Shown piece by piece: positions 21,770-34,400 of a DNA stretch of 64,000 nucleotides. The position numbers and the translations under genes are program-made. Every line of letters starts with the position of its first letter. Positions within the stretch are counted from its first letter, which is position 1. The DNA comes from Acestrorhynchus altus (taxonomy: Eukaryota; Chordata; Actinopteri; Characiformes; Acestrorhynchidae). The DNA is taken from contig CM067503.1 of assembly GCA_034509495.1 (NCBI GenBank), positions 11,651,658 through 11,715,657 on the forward strand, read 5' to 3'. The notes under the pieces were generated by a model that ran no database searches, was not told the DNA's origin, and was given only the letters and a program-made list of their open reading frames with translations.

Positions 21770-22444
21770 GGATATGTGATGCCCTGATGATGGTAAGTGT
21801 CTTTGGGTTCTTGAAAAGCGCTGTATCAAAAAAAGTATTATTATTAAAATGGTTTGCTTGAGGGCTGTCCTTGCATTAAACAGCAGTCCCATCACCTGGA
21901 TATTAATTCAGCACATCCAGTGACTCAGACCTTATCCAGAATGGAGGTTTGTGACCAGTGAGAGCAGATTGGTGGGTGAATGGTCAGGCAGGCAGCATTA
22001 GAGGTCTGCCTCGAGCTTCGCAGTCTGCAGTGACTCAGCTAAAATAAAGCAGGCACACTAAAGGGGAGAGGGCAGCAGTGAAAAACAAGAAAGCGGCAGA
22101 GTGGCGAGGGAGTTGAATAGGAAGGATAATGGTTTGTGTTCTTTGTTGAGGACAGAGGTACAGTGACCTGGGTCAGACAGAATGGGCTGCTTATACATGC
22201 AAAATCAGGTACAGAAGCAGGCCAGGATCACGTCATGCAGAAAAGAAATCAGATACGCCTTTAAATCTGCGCAGCACCTCTGGAGTTGGGTAGGTTTGTG
22301 ATGTAGAACAGCTGAAGAGGAGTGTAGTGCAGTCTCCAATCTAAGAAGGGGACGCAACAATTTTGTGGAATCAGGACAAGTCCTGCGGGAGCCTCATTCG
22401 GAGCACTTTATCTTCTCACGCATTCACAGCATTCCCAGGTGGAA

Positions 22445-22492
22445 ATGGGGGGAGCCTCAGAGTACCGACCACAGAACGATGAGACCGAAGAG
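22445..22492 (+). other. tnk2: Alternative N-terminal coding exon of tnk2
   Basis: ATG plus 15 codons (begins MGGASEYR), then a donor GAG/GTAACC. It joins in frame to the exon at 24493, whose first five codons (AVGGA) lie before the standard ATG. Human TNK2 has longer isoforms that, as I remember, start MG-x-x-S-x-Y, which fits this exon. A weak acceptor (CAG at 22436-22438) precedes it, so it may be internal in the transcript. Confidence 0.6.
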
Positions 22493-25400
22493 GTAACCGT
22501 TGATGAGTTCATGCTGCTCTGTCAGAGCCCAAATGTGTGCTGTGTTCTAGTCGGGAAAGGACTGAGAGCTGATGGTTTGTCTGCTTTTGTGTAGAATCTC
22601 AGTAATGAGGTGACCATTAGGCTGATAGTGGAGATGAGTTGTATTAGGGCTGTTTGTAGAACATATGAATAGTACTTGGCAGGAAAGCCTTCTTTTAGAT
22701 GCTCATCTCAAGAGAAGTGTTTCAGTTTCTGATGAATATTTATTAGATATTATATTATTAAATATTAGATCAGTGTTAATATTCATTTTTCATTATTCAT
22801 AGGATTTTTCTAGCATCATTCATCATAAGTGCCATTAGGTCTTCTTTAAATATCCTGGAAATAGAGCTTAGTTACGTGAAGCTATTTATCATCATAGAAA
22901 ATTACAGCTTAATATGTTTTTTTTTCTGAATATGTGGATGTCATCGGTATCTGCTGGACGATGCTCAGGATATTCTATGAATCTGTGGTTGCGAGTGCTC
23001 TTCTCTATGCTGTCGCATGCTGGGGCAGTAGGCTTGTGTGGAAGACACCAAACAAACTGATCCGTAAGGCTGGATTGATATTGTGATATCCCACATGATA
23101 CTGTGGGAGTTGAGCTAGAGTCTCTGGTGGCAGTGTCAGAGAGGAGGATGCTGTCTTAAACTGCAGGCCATTATGGACAATGACTCCCACCCACTCTACC
23201 AAACAGTGATGAGACACAGGAGCACTTTCAGTCTAAGGCTCATCCCACAGAATGCCGTAGGAGGTCATTCCTACCTGTGGCCATGAAACTCTATAACTTA
23301 TCCCTTAATGGGTGACCACTACACACCACTATGGTTCACTTGTGCAATTTGTTTATTTTGCTTATCCGTGCAATAACTCTGGATGTTCATATTTATGTAT
23401 TATCATAACCATTGGCTTTTCCATACGTATTTAACATGTATAGTATGTGTATGAGTTTATTCTGCTTATTTTTTATTACTCTTTTTGTTATTTTTATTAC
23501 TATTTTTATATATTTTATATAGATGGGTGCAGCTGTACGAATTTGCAATTTCCCTCTGGGATTAATGAAGTAATTCTGGTTCTGATTCTGTAAAATGCTG
23601 TAATATTACTGTACCTTGTCCACATAGCTCTTTAATGTCCACTTCTCAACAAAGACACATGTACAGCTGTCCATGAGAGGGTGCTCAAAGTGCTGTTTGT
23701 ATTAAATGCAGTGAAACTTTAGACAGAGCCTGAGAACAAAAATATCAATTCATGCATTATGCTGCTTTAGTAATGGTATGCGTCCACTGCATATGGCAAG
23801 AAATTCATCACTTCCTTCACCAGGGTTTCACCGCTTCAGGGGTTTGTGCTTCTACAATATAGGAAGTGAAGGAATTTTTGCAGATTTAATTACATTTTAA
23901 AATGAGTTATCTTCTCAAATAGACTACTCCTCTATGCTTGGTTCTACAAGGCCTTCGTGAGTTAAATAATTTTTGTGTAGTTAGAAAGCAGTTTAAAAGT
24001 AGAATGTTTATTGTTTCATTTTGGTCAATTCACAGTGACGTTCAGTGACGTACTTAAAAGTGATCATTTTGGACATGCACGTATTTTCACAGCATTATAG
24101 ACTGAATCCCAGATGCAGCCATTTTTAGCTTTTCATCCATGTTGCGCAGATGGAACTATGCAGGCACATGCTAGTACATGTTGTTTTTGCCCACTTGGTA
24201 AATGTAGTACAAGTGCTACATGTAATTTGCAGCACAGGTCAGGGACACAGGTCAGGTTCTTACACTACTGTCCACTAATGGAGGAGAAATTTCCGATGAC
24301 ACATTAGTGTGCAGTTACTGTCTTAGAGAAATGTTGGAAAATAGATCTGTAAGAATAAATCCGAGTTTATAGACTGATTTTATTATATAACCTCACACTA
24401 AGTTCTAATGTGGCTGGCTAAACACCTGGAGCTGTTTTTGTCTGTTACAAACTTGTGAGATTATGTGTGTGTGTCTGTGTGTGTACACGCAGGCAGTTGG
24501 AGGAGCAATGCAGTCAGACGAGGGAACAGAATGGCTCATGGAGCTGCTGACTGATGTGCAACTCCAGCAATACTTCCTCCGTATCCGTGATGACCTCAAC
24601 GTGACACGCCTTTCGCACTTTGACTATGTGAAGAATGAGGATCTGGAAAAGATTGGAATGGGAAGACCAGGTGGGTGCAGGGTTGATGGACGTCAGTTAG
24701 CCCCCCACCAAGCCACCCACTCATGTGAATAAATGTTTGCAGGTGTCAGGTCTTAGTCACCCATGCATAGAGGGCATCTGTCACAGTGACAAGGGATGAA
24801 ATGAGCTCAGAAATGACTCAGGGGAAGGAATAGTCAGAGCATACAGTGTTTTGAATGTGTGTTTTATGTTTGTGCTGCTTTGGAACGCAGGCTTTGCTTG
24901 AGACAAATGGCAGTAAAAATAGATACACATTTTTTTATCCTAATTTGTGATGAAATGCTCCTGACACTAGGAGGGTAATGACACACTTTCTCTGATACCT
25001 GTGAAGCCAGCCACTACTACTTTGAACTGACCCCATTGCATCATTACTGGGCATCACTCCCATCACACAGGTTGTGATGCTGGCAGAGAGCGGCAATTTT
25101 GCTCTCTCAGATTCAGCATGCATGATCTGGGATTTGAAACTGTGATCCTGGATCATAGTTTTTCCAGCTGAGCCACGTGGAGTTATATTATAGTTGGGTG
25201 GCTACAGTTTATGTGGAAAAACTGGCACTTTATCTAGAATGTTGAGTTTTGTGTTTATTTAGGACCATACCAAAACACAGACATACAGTAGATCAACAGA
25301 AGATCATGTATAAAAAATGTATTTACAGTAGGAGTCAAACATTTGGACATACTGACTGAATATATTGTAGATTATGAAACTTGGCTTCTTCTTTTGATAT

Positions 25401-28400
25401 CGATATTAAAATTATATCCACTAATTACAACATGCTATATGGACAAAAATATTGGGACCTTCTCACTGATACTGAAATCAAGGGTATTAAAAAGAGCCTA
25501 TCCTGCTTTTATTGGAGCAACAGTCTCTACTGTCCAGGGAAGGTTTTATACTAGGTTTGTGAGCACTACTGTGAGGATTTTAAAGTGAACTGTGAGCTGC
25601 ATACAGACTCTTTTTCTTGAAAACCTCAATATGATGTATATATCCAGTACTATTAAATATATTGTATGAGCCAAAATATTTTGTTACTGAAAAATAGACA
25701 TCATTTCTACTCTTACTACAGAAATATTTGGTCTACTGGTGATGTGTTTGTAAATACCAAAAACATTTACAGGACTTGACACAAAATGTTTTTATGGGAC
25801 TGTACAGGTAGATTATTTGTAAGGTTTTCCTTTAAGGGTTGAAGAGAGTAGGTGTATCCAGGGGTATTTGACTGGTACTGTACTTGACATAAATGTCATG
25901 GCAATATTGGACTTTTATATTGGACTTTAAATCATCTCTGAAATCGACACAGGGTCACAGTTACACATATGTTGTCAAACATGACTGAAAAGCTCCTGAT
26001 CGTGATCTTTAACCTGGATTAAAATTTGCAGCTGACCACTTGAACAAAGAAAAGCCTTCTGGATCATTTTGTAGTCAGATGAGAAAAAGAGTGGGCACAA
26101 TTACTTACATTATGTTTGGAGTTTGCTGTTTGACTTGGTTCTCCTTATCTACTTCTGGGACTTACGATCAACTCTATGCAGACATATAGAAAACACTATT
26201 GAAATAATGTAACGTGATTACTGAGTAATATGCCACAAGATTTACAGCTGGCACTCTGTTGTATTCTCAAGGTCAGAGAAGGCTGTGGGAAGCAGTGAAG
26301 AGAAGGAGGGCGCTGTGTAAACGCAAGTCCTGGATGGGCAAGGTAGGCTGTGCTTTCACCAGGCAGTTTCACCTCACCTTTATAATGCCACTTTATCTCA
26401 GTGTACACACTTTGGATGTGGATGAATGGAAAATCCTAACATTAAGGCATTGGAGGGTGGTGGTAGTTGTATTTTGGTATCAATAATACATACTGTATTT
26501 TCCAGACTATAAGCCGCACCGGACTATAAGCCTGGAAAATAACATATATAAGAAGACAAAGCTGCACCTCATTATAAGCTGCATGGTTTAAAGTGAGGGA
26601 AAAAAGTAGCGGCTTATAGTCCAGAAAATACGGTACTCATTTCAGGTTAGCTCTCATTACTGTGATTGATCAGTGCTATGGATGGGTCAGAGGCAGGTGG
26701 AATCACTCTCAGCTGTAGTCCCTGTACCAGCAGGTGTTCACTGGGAAGCGGCCTGAGTCGGAATCCCAAACCAATGCTGTCTTCCAAAGTTTATCACCCA
26801 CTGCTGGCCAGGGTGAGGGTCAGCCGTCTGCACTTACCTGCCTGATCAGTGACCGGGACCTCACGCTGTTCGAAAAGCTGGGAGATGGCTCTTTTGGGGT
26901 GGTGAAAAGGGGAGAGTGGCAGGCTCCTTCTGGAAGAGTGGTGAGTAGGACTGATCCATGTATGCTTGTTTTTCATTGTTATGGCAGTTTTGGACATTTT
27001 TAATACTAATGCAGAATAAGTCAAATGAGTGTTACCAATGAGTGTTTCTGTGGGTGTTTGGATGAATTAATGTTATTTAGTGGTAATAGTACATTTGATC
27101 ACATCATGGTTTTATTGAAGATGATATGAAAAACACAGCAGAATGGAGAGAGGACAGATGGCTTGTGTACTGCCCTATATAGAGCATACAGGCCCTACAG
27201 TTCTGTTCTCAGATATTCTGTGCCAGTGCAGACAAATGTACCAAACAGATGGCGTGGATGAATGAGCAGTGCTCATTGCTTTATGTGATATCATCCATTC
27301 ATCATTTGTATTGTCAGAGTACACTGCATGGACACTTTTACCAGGTTCTTTAATACAAGTGAACATTTTAATGTGTACTTTTTATGCTCTTTGTATTTGA
27401 GATACTAATTAGAAGATGCATAATGTCTTTACGTTTTGCTTTGTGAAAACTACGAAACTCACTAAACAACTGACTGTATTATAGTAATACAGAACAATAT
27501 TATTAATCCACGCCCCACACATTATATCCTCTTGTTCTGAATTCCAACTTTTCAACTGTTTTGACGACCTTAGGACCAAATTATTAAAATATGTTCTTTT
27601 AATCATAATTTCGATATTGAGAAAACATTCGATCATTCACAAACAAAAAACTATTAATGTTAAAAACAGAAATCTTTGTTGATATTTTTTACTGGTCAGT
27701 TGAACTTTACAGGACCTGCAAATTGACTGTCCTCCTGTGTTATGGATATTGATATGGAATGCTACATTATTTTCCATATTTGAGCAAGATATGTATACTG
27801 AATACAAACTTCAGCAACTGCTCTTTATATGAATTCAAAATCAGCATGAGTGCAATAATTAACCCTGCCTGTGGGCATGGTAAGTTGTAAATGACTTTGG
27901 GGCTATTTTTTTCACAATACGTATTTCAGCTTTCTAACTTATACACATATCAGTAATTACATTTATTTTGCTGAATCTATTTTTAAGAGTTTGTCCCAAA
28001 CACTGACAATTTTTTTTAAAGTCCATGATTTCTGCAAATGATTATGAGGAGTGTATGACTACAGAAGGAAAGGGCCTCTGAGAACATGGACTAGAGTTTA
28101 GATGCATTTCACTAGAAGGCCAGACGTGGCTTAAAGGGAGGGTTTGAAGGTAAAGATAAGAATTTAAGGGAAATAACATAATGATATATGCATGTTTAAT
28201 GTATTTCTGTTACAGCTGAATGTTGCAGTGAAGTGCTTGAAGACAGATTTGCTGGACCAGTCAGAGGGGGGTCTGGATGATTTCATACAGGAAGTCAATG
28301 CCATGCATTCCTTGAACCATCAAAACCTCATACGTCTGTATGGAGTGGTCCTCACACACCCTATGAAGATGGTATGTCGTAATTTTGCTTTTGTGTGCAC

Positions 28401-31400
28401 ATAAATGGACAGAAATATAGACAAAATTCAGGTTTGAAGAGGACTGCTGCTATTGTTCTAGCTAACATTTCATCATACAGTGTCAGAATATCATACACTG
28501 TGAGAAAGCAAACCACATAAGCAAGCGTGTTTGATATTTGAAGATATTTGTAGTCTCAAGTCACAACATGTTAGTTTATATGTATATCATTGATAAATCC
28601 TCCACTACTACGACTTCACTGCACTATATGTCTCAATAGTTCTCTGAGTATGTATGCAGTAGTGTTGTTGTTGTGGTGGGCTGAGTGTGTGTGAACAGTG
28701 TGCTTATATTAGGGGCTGATGTGTTTTGGTGCAGGTGACGGAGCTGGCTCCATTGGGGTCTCTGCTGGACAGGCTGAGGAAGAGGCAGGGTCATATCCTG
28801 ATCTCAGTGCTGTGTCGCTACACTGTGCAGATTGCATGTGGCATGGCCTATTTGGAATCCCGGCGCTTCATCCATCGTGACCTGGCTGCCCGCAACATCC
28901 TCTTGGCCTCCAATGACCTGGTCAAGATTGGAGACTTTGGTCTGATGAGAGCTCTGCCCAAGAACGATGACCATTATGTTATGCAGGAGCACCACAAAGT
29001 GCCCTTCGCATGGTAAGAGGTTTAAGTGTAATGTATTTGTCAAAATCAATTTATTATCAATATTTTGAAGCCTTTATTTAAGGTAAGGTAAATTTAGAAT
29101 TAGAATTAGTTCTGTTTAATTTGCTTTGTCATAAAACATAAATGTTGTGACATATTATTTATCTAGACAACATACTATGTTGATATGTTGCTACCCCTAA
29201 TAGTAAGTATTTTATAAGGATTGGACCAACAGTTAAATATGTCCATATATTCTGAAAACCCAAAAGTCATGGGACAGGAACTGCCTTGTCCTATGAAAGT
29301 TAAAGAAAGCTGCACTGACCTACAGGATATGCATGTTTAGTCTGCATTGAATGTGGATGTGATTTCTGCCAGAGTTGCTTCTCTGTTCGTACAGACAATT
29401 CCAACTAGATGCTGCAGGTCATGATCATCACCAACCACTGCACTGTCCACTGTTGGTGGCCATGCCTTCTATGTGACACAGTGGTTGAATGTTAAATGCC
29501 CACACAGCTTCTGCATCTGGCACCCACTGTCAGGCCTTGCTCAAGCTCCAATAATTCAGCATGCTCATATACACCTCTCCATGAGCATACTGGCCAGTGT
29601 TCAGCCACACTCACAGGATATTCCTTCACAACTTACACAGGTGTGGGCATTCCCAAGCTGCCCCAGAGTCACCCTCTATGATCTATTTACATATGGCTAT
29701 TCTGTGACTTTTGTCATGTGAGTGTAAAACTGCAAAACCTGCAGAGAACCTTTGCAAGGAATTGTTGTGCTTTGCTACCTCTTTAATTTGTCCTCTTCTT
29801 GCTCACTCTCTGCTTTAACAGGTGTGCCCCAGAGAGCCTGAAGACACGTCAGTTTTCTCATGCTAGTGATACTTGGATGTTTGGAGTGACTCTGTGGGAG
29901 ATGTTCACTCATGGCCAGGAACCATGGTTGGGCCTCAATGGCAGCCAGGTACACACTTCCACTACTCAAACTGCATCACTTAATGCACTTTATTAATAGA
30001 ACATTTAACCGTTATTAATTACTCTGCTCTACTCCACAGTAGAGCTCACAGCTAATCAGTATTCAAACACCATGAAATCCATTCGGTGCTGTAATGTAAT
30101 GTGATACTACATTACATCTCTTCCTTCAGATCCTGCATAAGATTGATAAAGAAGGTGAGAGGCTGGCTAAACCAGAGGATTGCCCACAGGACATCTATAA
30201 TGTCATGCTGCAGAGCTGGTCTCCAAAACCTGAAGATAGGCCTACATTTGTGGCCCTCAGGGACTTCCTTGTGGAGGTGATTAAAGTGGAGATTTTACAT
30301 TATTTTGCTGTATCTATCCATGAACTATTGCTTGTAATATTTATAGGTTAGAACAGTGTTTCTCAACCCTCGTCCTGGGGGCACCCCTACCCTGCATTTT
30401 TTTTAGCTTTCCCTGTTGTCGCCACACCTTATTCACCTAATCTCATTTATTAGCCCTTCAGAGTTACACGGGGTGTGTTAAATGTAAATTGAGTCCAGGA
30501 CCAGGTTTGAGAAACAATGGGTTAGAATATCTGTGATAATACATGTATAAATTAAATTTTTTTGTAGACAATGCCTACAGATATGAGGGCTCTGCAAGAT
30601 TTTGATGAACCAGACAAGCTAAAGATTCACACCAATGACATCATCACAATCATCGAAGGCAGGTCAGTGTGATGATTTCCACCTTTTGTCTTTACCATTG
30701 GAATATTCACATTTCTTTTGAAGGATGTAGTTGTGGGTTTTAGAAAGGTTTGGGTTTCCTTAACAAAAGGATTCATAATAGGAATCAGGCAGTAGTGTGA
30801 TCATGGAAATGGATATAACCTGTTGATATATTTATCAGTAATGTAAAATTTTGATGTATATATTTATATATTTGAATTTTTATTAATCCCCATTTTTTCC
30901 CAACTGAATGAGTGCATGAATTGTATTTTGGTTAAAGTGCCATGATAAATGTTTCTAAAAGTATTTTGGGTGCAAAATGCAATATATATATATATATATA
31001 CCTTATTGGACTTGATTGTGCATGATTCTAAAAAACGACACCAGCTACACACAACCACAACCCTCCCTGCAATGCTCCTTCCGAAGCTTAGCCCCTCAAA
31101 TTCATGCATGCGCGGTAACAACACTGGTTTCCAGATCAAAATAAAGTTTATGATGGTCTTACCTTATCGTTTTCCACTGCAGAGCAGTCACTGGAGTAGT
31201 CGGGTCAAGCAGCTTCTTTTTTCCCCCTGTTTACAGCCCCAAGGCGGAGAATAAACACAAGACTTTTTTTCCAGTGTGTAAACAGACCAGAGCGCTAGTA
31301 TTGAACCTTTTCTCTGCATTGTAGGGCAGAGAACTACTGGTGGCGAGGGCAAAACAGGCAGACCCTGAAGGTGGGTCAGTTTCCCAGGAATGTGGTGACC

Positions 31401-34400
31401 TCTGTAGCAGGTCTTTCTGCCCATGACATCAGCAGACCACTCAAACACAGCTTCATTCACACGGGTCATGGAGACACTGACCCACACCGCAGCTGGGGTG
31501 CCCCTGATAAAATCGATGAGTAAGATGATGTTGTCCAGCATGTCTCACTTTGACTGTCTACTAAGTCTGTGGCCTTGTTTTCTATTCTTGTGTACTGTGG
31601 CTTTAAATCTAATATGTGAGTTTGAAAGTATAAATCTTGATCTTTTAATATCCTGTTTCTCCCAATTCATTCATAAATGTTAATATGGATATCCACTTTC
31701 CAACGCTAGACAGCTAGACTGATTTAGGCTACAGTTTACAGATTTTATTTTGGAAATTAGTTTACCACAGCCTTGGATATTAAGTTCCTCAACAATGCAT
31801 AATACTGGTCTGTCTGTTAACCTTTTGCATGTAGTCTCTACCTGGGTAACCCTATGGATCCTCCAGATATTGTTGGGACATCCTGGGATCCAAACACTGC
31901 CAGGCCAACTAAATTACCCAATCGGGCCAAAAGTGAGTGACCAACAAAATGTAAAGCCTCTAGTCTCTGATTGTAGTAATTAAATTATTTTTTATGAATG
32001 AATTGCCCAGTCTCAGCTACTGTTTCTGTTTGTTTCTGACTTTCTGGATTTTCTCTGGATCTTCTGTTCTTTTCTGTGGTGCCTCAGAGCAACCTCCTCC
32101 TCGGCCTCCTCAGCCTGTTGTTTATCTCAAGAGTAAGCACTGTCTCTGTTCTCTTTCTTTGAATGGTTCTCTAGGTCTGTTCCACACTTACCAAAAGGAA
32201 TGGGTGTTTTGTATGTTCTTCCTGTTTGAATGTGCACATTTTTGAATGAATGACAGCATTTCAGTATGCTGAATACAGATAAATATCTTGTCTTTTGTTT
32301 TGTTCATGTCTTTATTTTCTGTTTAAGGTGAATTATTTTTCTGCTTTTGTGTATATAAACCTGTCATATATTTTTAAAAACAGTGGCAGGCAAAGTTACT
32401 GTTACTTTGAGTAAGTTGGAGATGAAATGATCTCTGAAAGTCATAAAGGCAGCTGCTTAGAAGAACCCATGTCTGCTAGTTTTTTGGACAAGGTTAGAAA
32501 AATGCATCATATTGAAATTTGCATCACCTGGCCATTCCTAAGCCATAACCCTAACAGAGTAGGTAAGGTCTGAGACCTCGGTCAACATTGAGCACTGAAA
32601 TGTATGGGTTCTCATACTTTTGCAAGGAACTCCTTTCCTTTGTTTTACTCTAAAATTCTACAAAACCAAAATAAGTATTCCTTAAAATGTTGAAATTGTG
32701 TTTCATTTTTAACCACTATATGTTTGTTTTTCAGAGCCATTCTATGATTCAGTGTTGGATGATGATGACGATTTGATAGTAACAGGGCTAAAAAAGTTGT
32801 CACTGAAGACGCCAGCGTATCTAGGGCTGCGCCTTCGGCCGTGGGAGAGCTCCAGCTCCAGTGACCGCCTCAGTGAAGTTTCGCTCATTGATTTTGGAGA
32901 CGATAGCTTCAGCTCAGCCTCGCCCTCCCCAATCACTGAAACGCCCAACTCCAGTACCTCCCAGCAGCCGCTCTCAGCCTCCAGCGCCTCCATTCTGGAT
33001 ACAGCACCACCCCGAAGCCCATACAGAAGTCTGCCCAACCCTCTCCACCCCACACCTGTGGTGGACTGGGACACTCGGCCTCTTCCTCCACTTCCAGCCT
33101 ATGATGAGGTGGCTTTGGAGTGTGAGGAGCAAGAGGATGTGGAGGTCAGTTCTATAAATGCCTGTGCGGGGCAGAACAACAGCGCGGCTGAGCAGAAGTA
33201 CGATGAGGTAGAAGGTACGGCTGTGCAGAAGTATTATTGCAACATATACAGTGCTGTGCAAAAGTCTTTGGCAGTCATGGAAATAGTGTGTTTAATAAAT
33301 ACAGTGAAGTATGTAAATATAATAAAGTATTTATAGTAAATTACTGAAGAATGCAGAACATCACAGGTTTTGATGCTGAGATTTTTGTGAACCCAGACAC
33401 TGTATGGATTTGTTCAGTTCAACCAGCAGTACCTCGCCTGGTTTACTTTAATAATGGACTGACTACATAAACACAGTATTGAATGATATCTGTCACAGAG
33501 ATGTTTGTTTATACAAAAGTTAAAGGGCAACACTAGTGAACTGAAAATAGTAGTTGGTTGTGTGCCATTTGATAGTTTACAGGAACAATGACCAGTGGTG
33601 TTGCTCTTTAACAGACATGTTATATAGAGAATTGCAATACAATATTAAGTCAGAGCCTGACCTCATAATGATCAATTAATGCTAGGGGGCGCTCCCTAGT
33701 GAAAACTTATTCAAATGGCTGTGAATTGGGCTAAGTATCTAAAAATGTGGTGTTAGAATTCTGTCTTTCACACATGATTTTCCTTTGAATATGAGTGCAT
33801 TGCATAAAACATCTATTCCTGTTTTTTCTGCAATAAACAGAAAAACTGAAATACAGATTAACCGTAGAGTTTGGTCAGTAAGACACTAGCATTCTGGCTA
33901 CCTAGTGTTGGATGGCATTTTTAAAGTGCCTCAGTCAGAAAGTCCTATAAATGGAACTTACAGGGTTCAAAACATAACCACGTTGTTAAAATATTTTATG
34001 CAGTTTTGTTGAGAAATCAGCAGTAGTTTTATGTAACAGACCATTAATCAGTTACAAATGATGTTTTTGCAGAAATTGTTATGTGATTCCTAATGGTCTT
34101 ACAAGGCCACATTGCCACCTAGTCAGAAAAGAAGAAAATAATTTAAAAGAAACATTGCAGTATAACTTGACTTAATTTTACACATTTTATTGTAATTTTT
34201 AATTATATATTTTAATGAATTACTACTTGTCTTTCACGGTTAGGGCTAGTGGAAAGAGATTCAGATCCTGGGAATGAGGGAAAGCGCATTGTCGAGGACA
34301 ACCTCTTCCTGCCCTCCAAGGCACCAGAAGAGACCCACTCTTTCTCGCAGTCTGCTGACATCTTTAAGGAGCTGCAGAGGGAGGCAATGGTGAAGCTGCG

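Noticed and set aside
32742..33261. 110- and 95-residue frames on the minus strand
   Set aside because: Antisense shadows of the tnk2 exon 32735-33214, which is conserved on the + strand.
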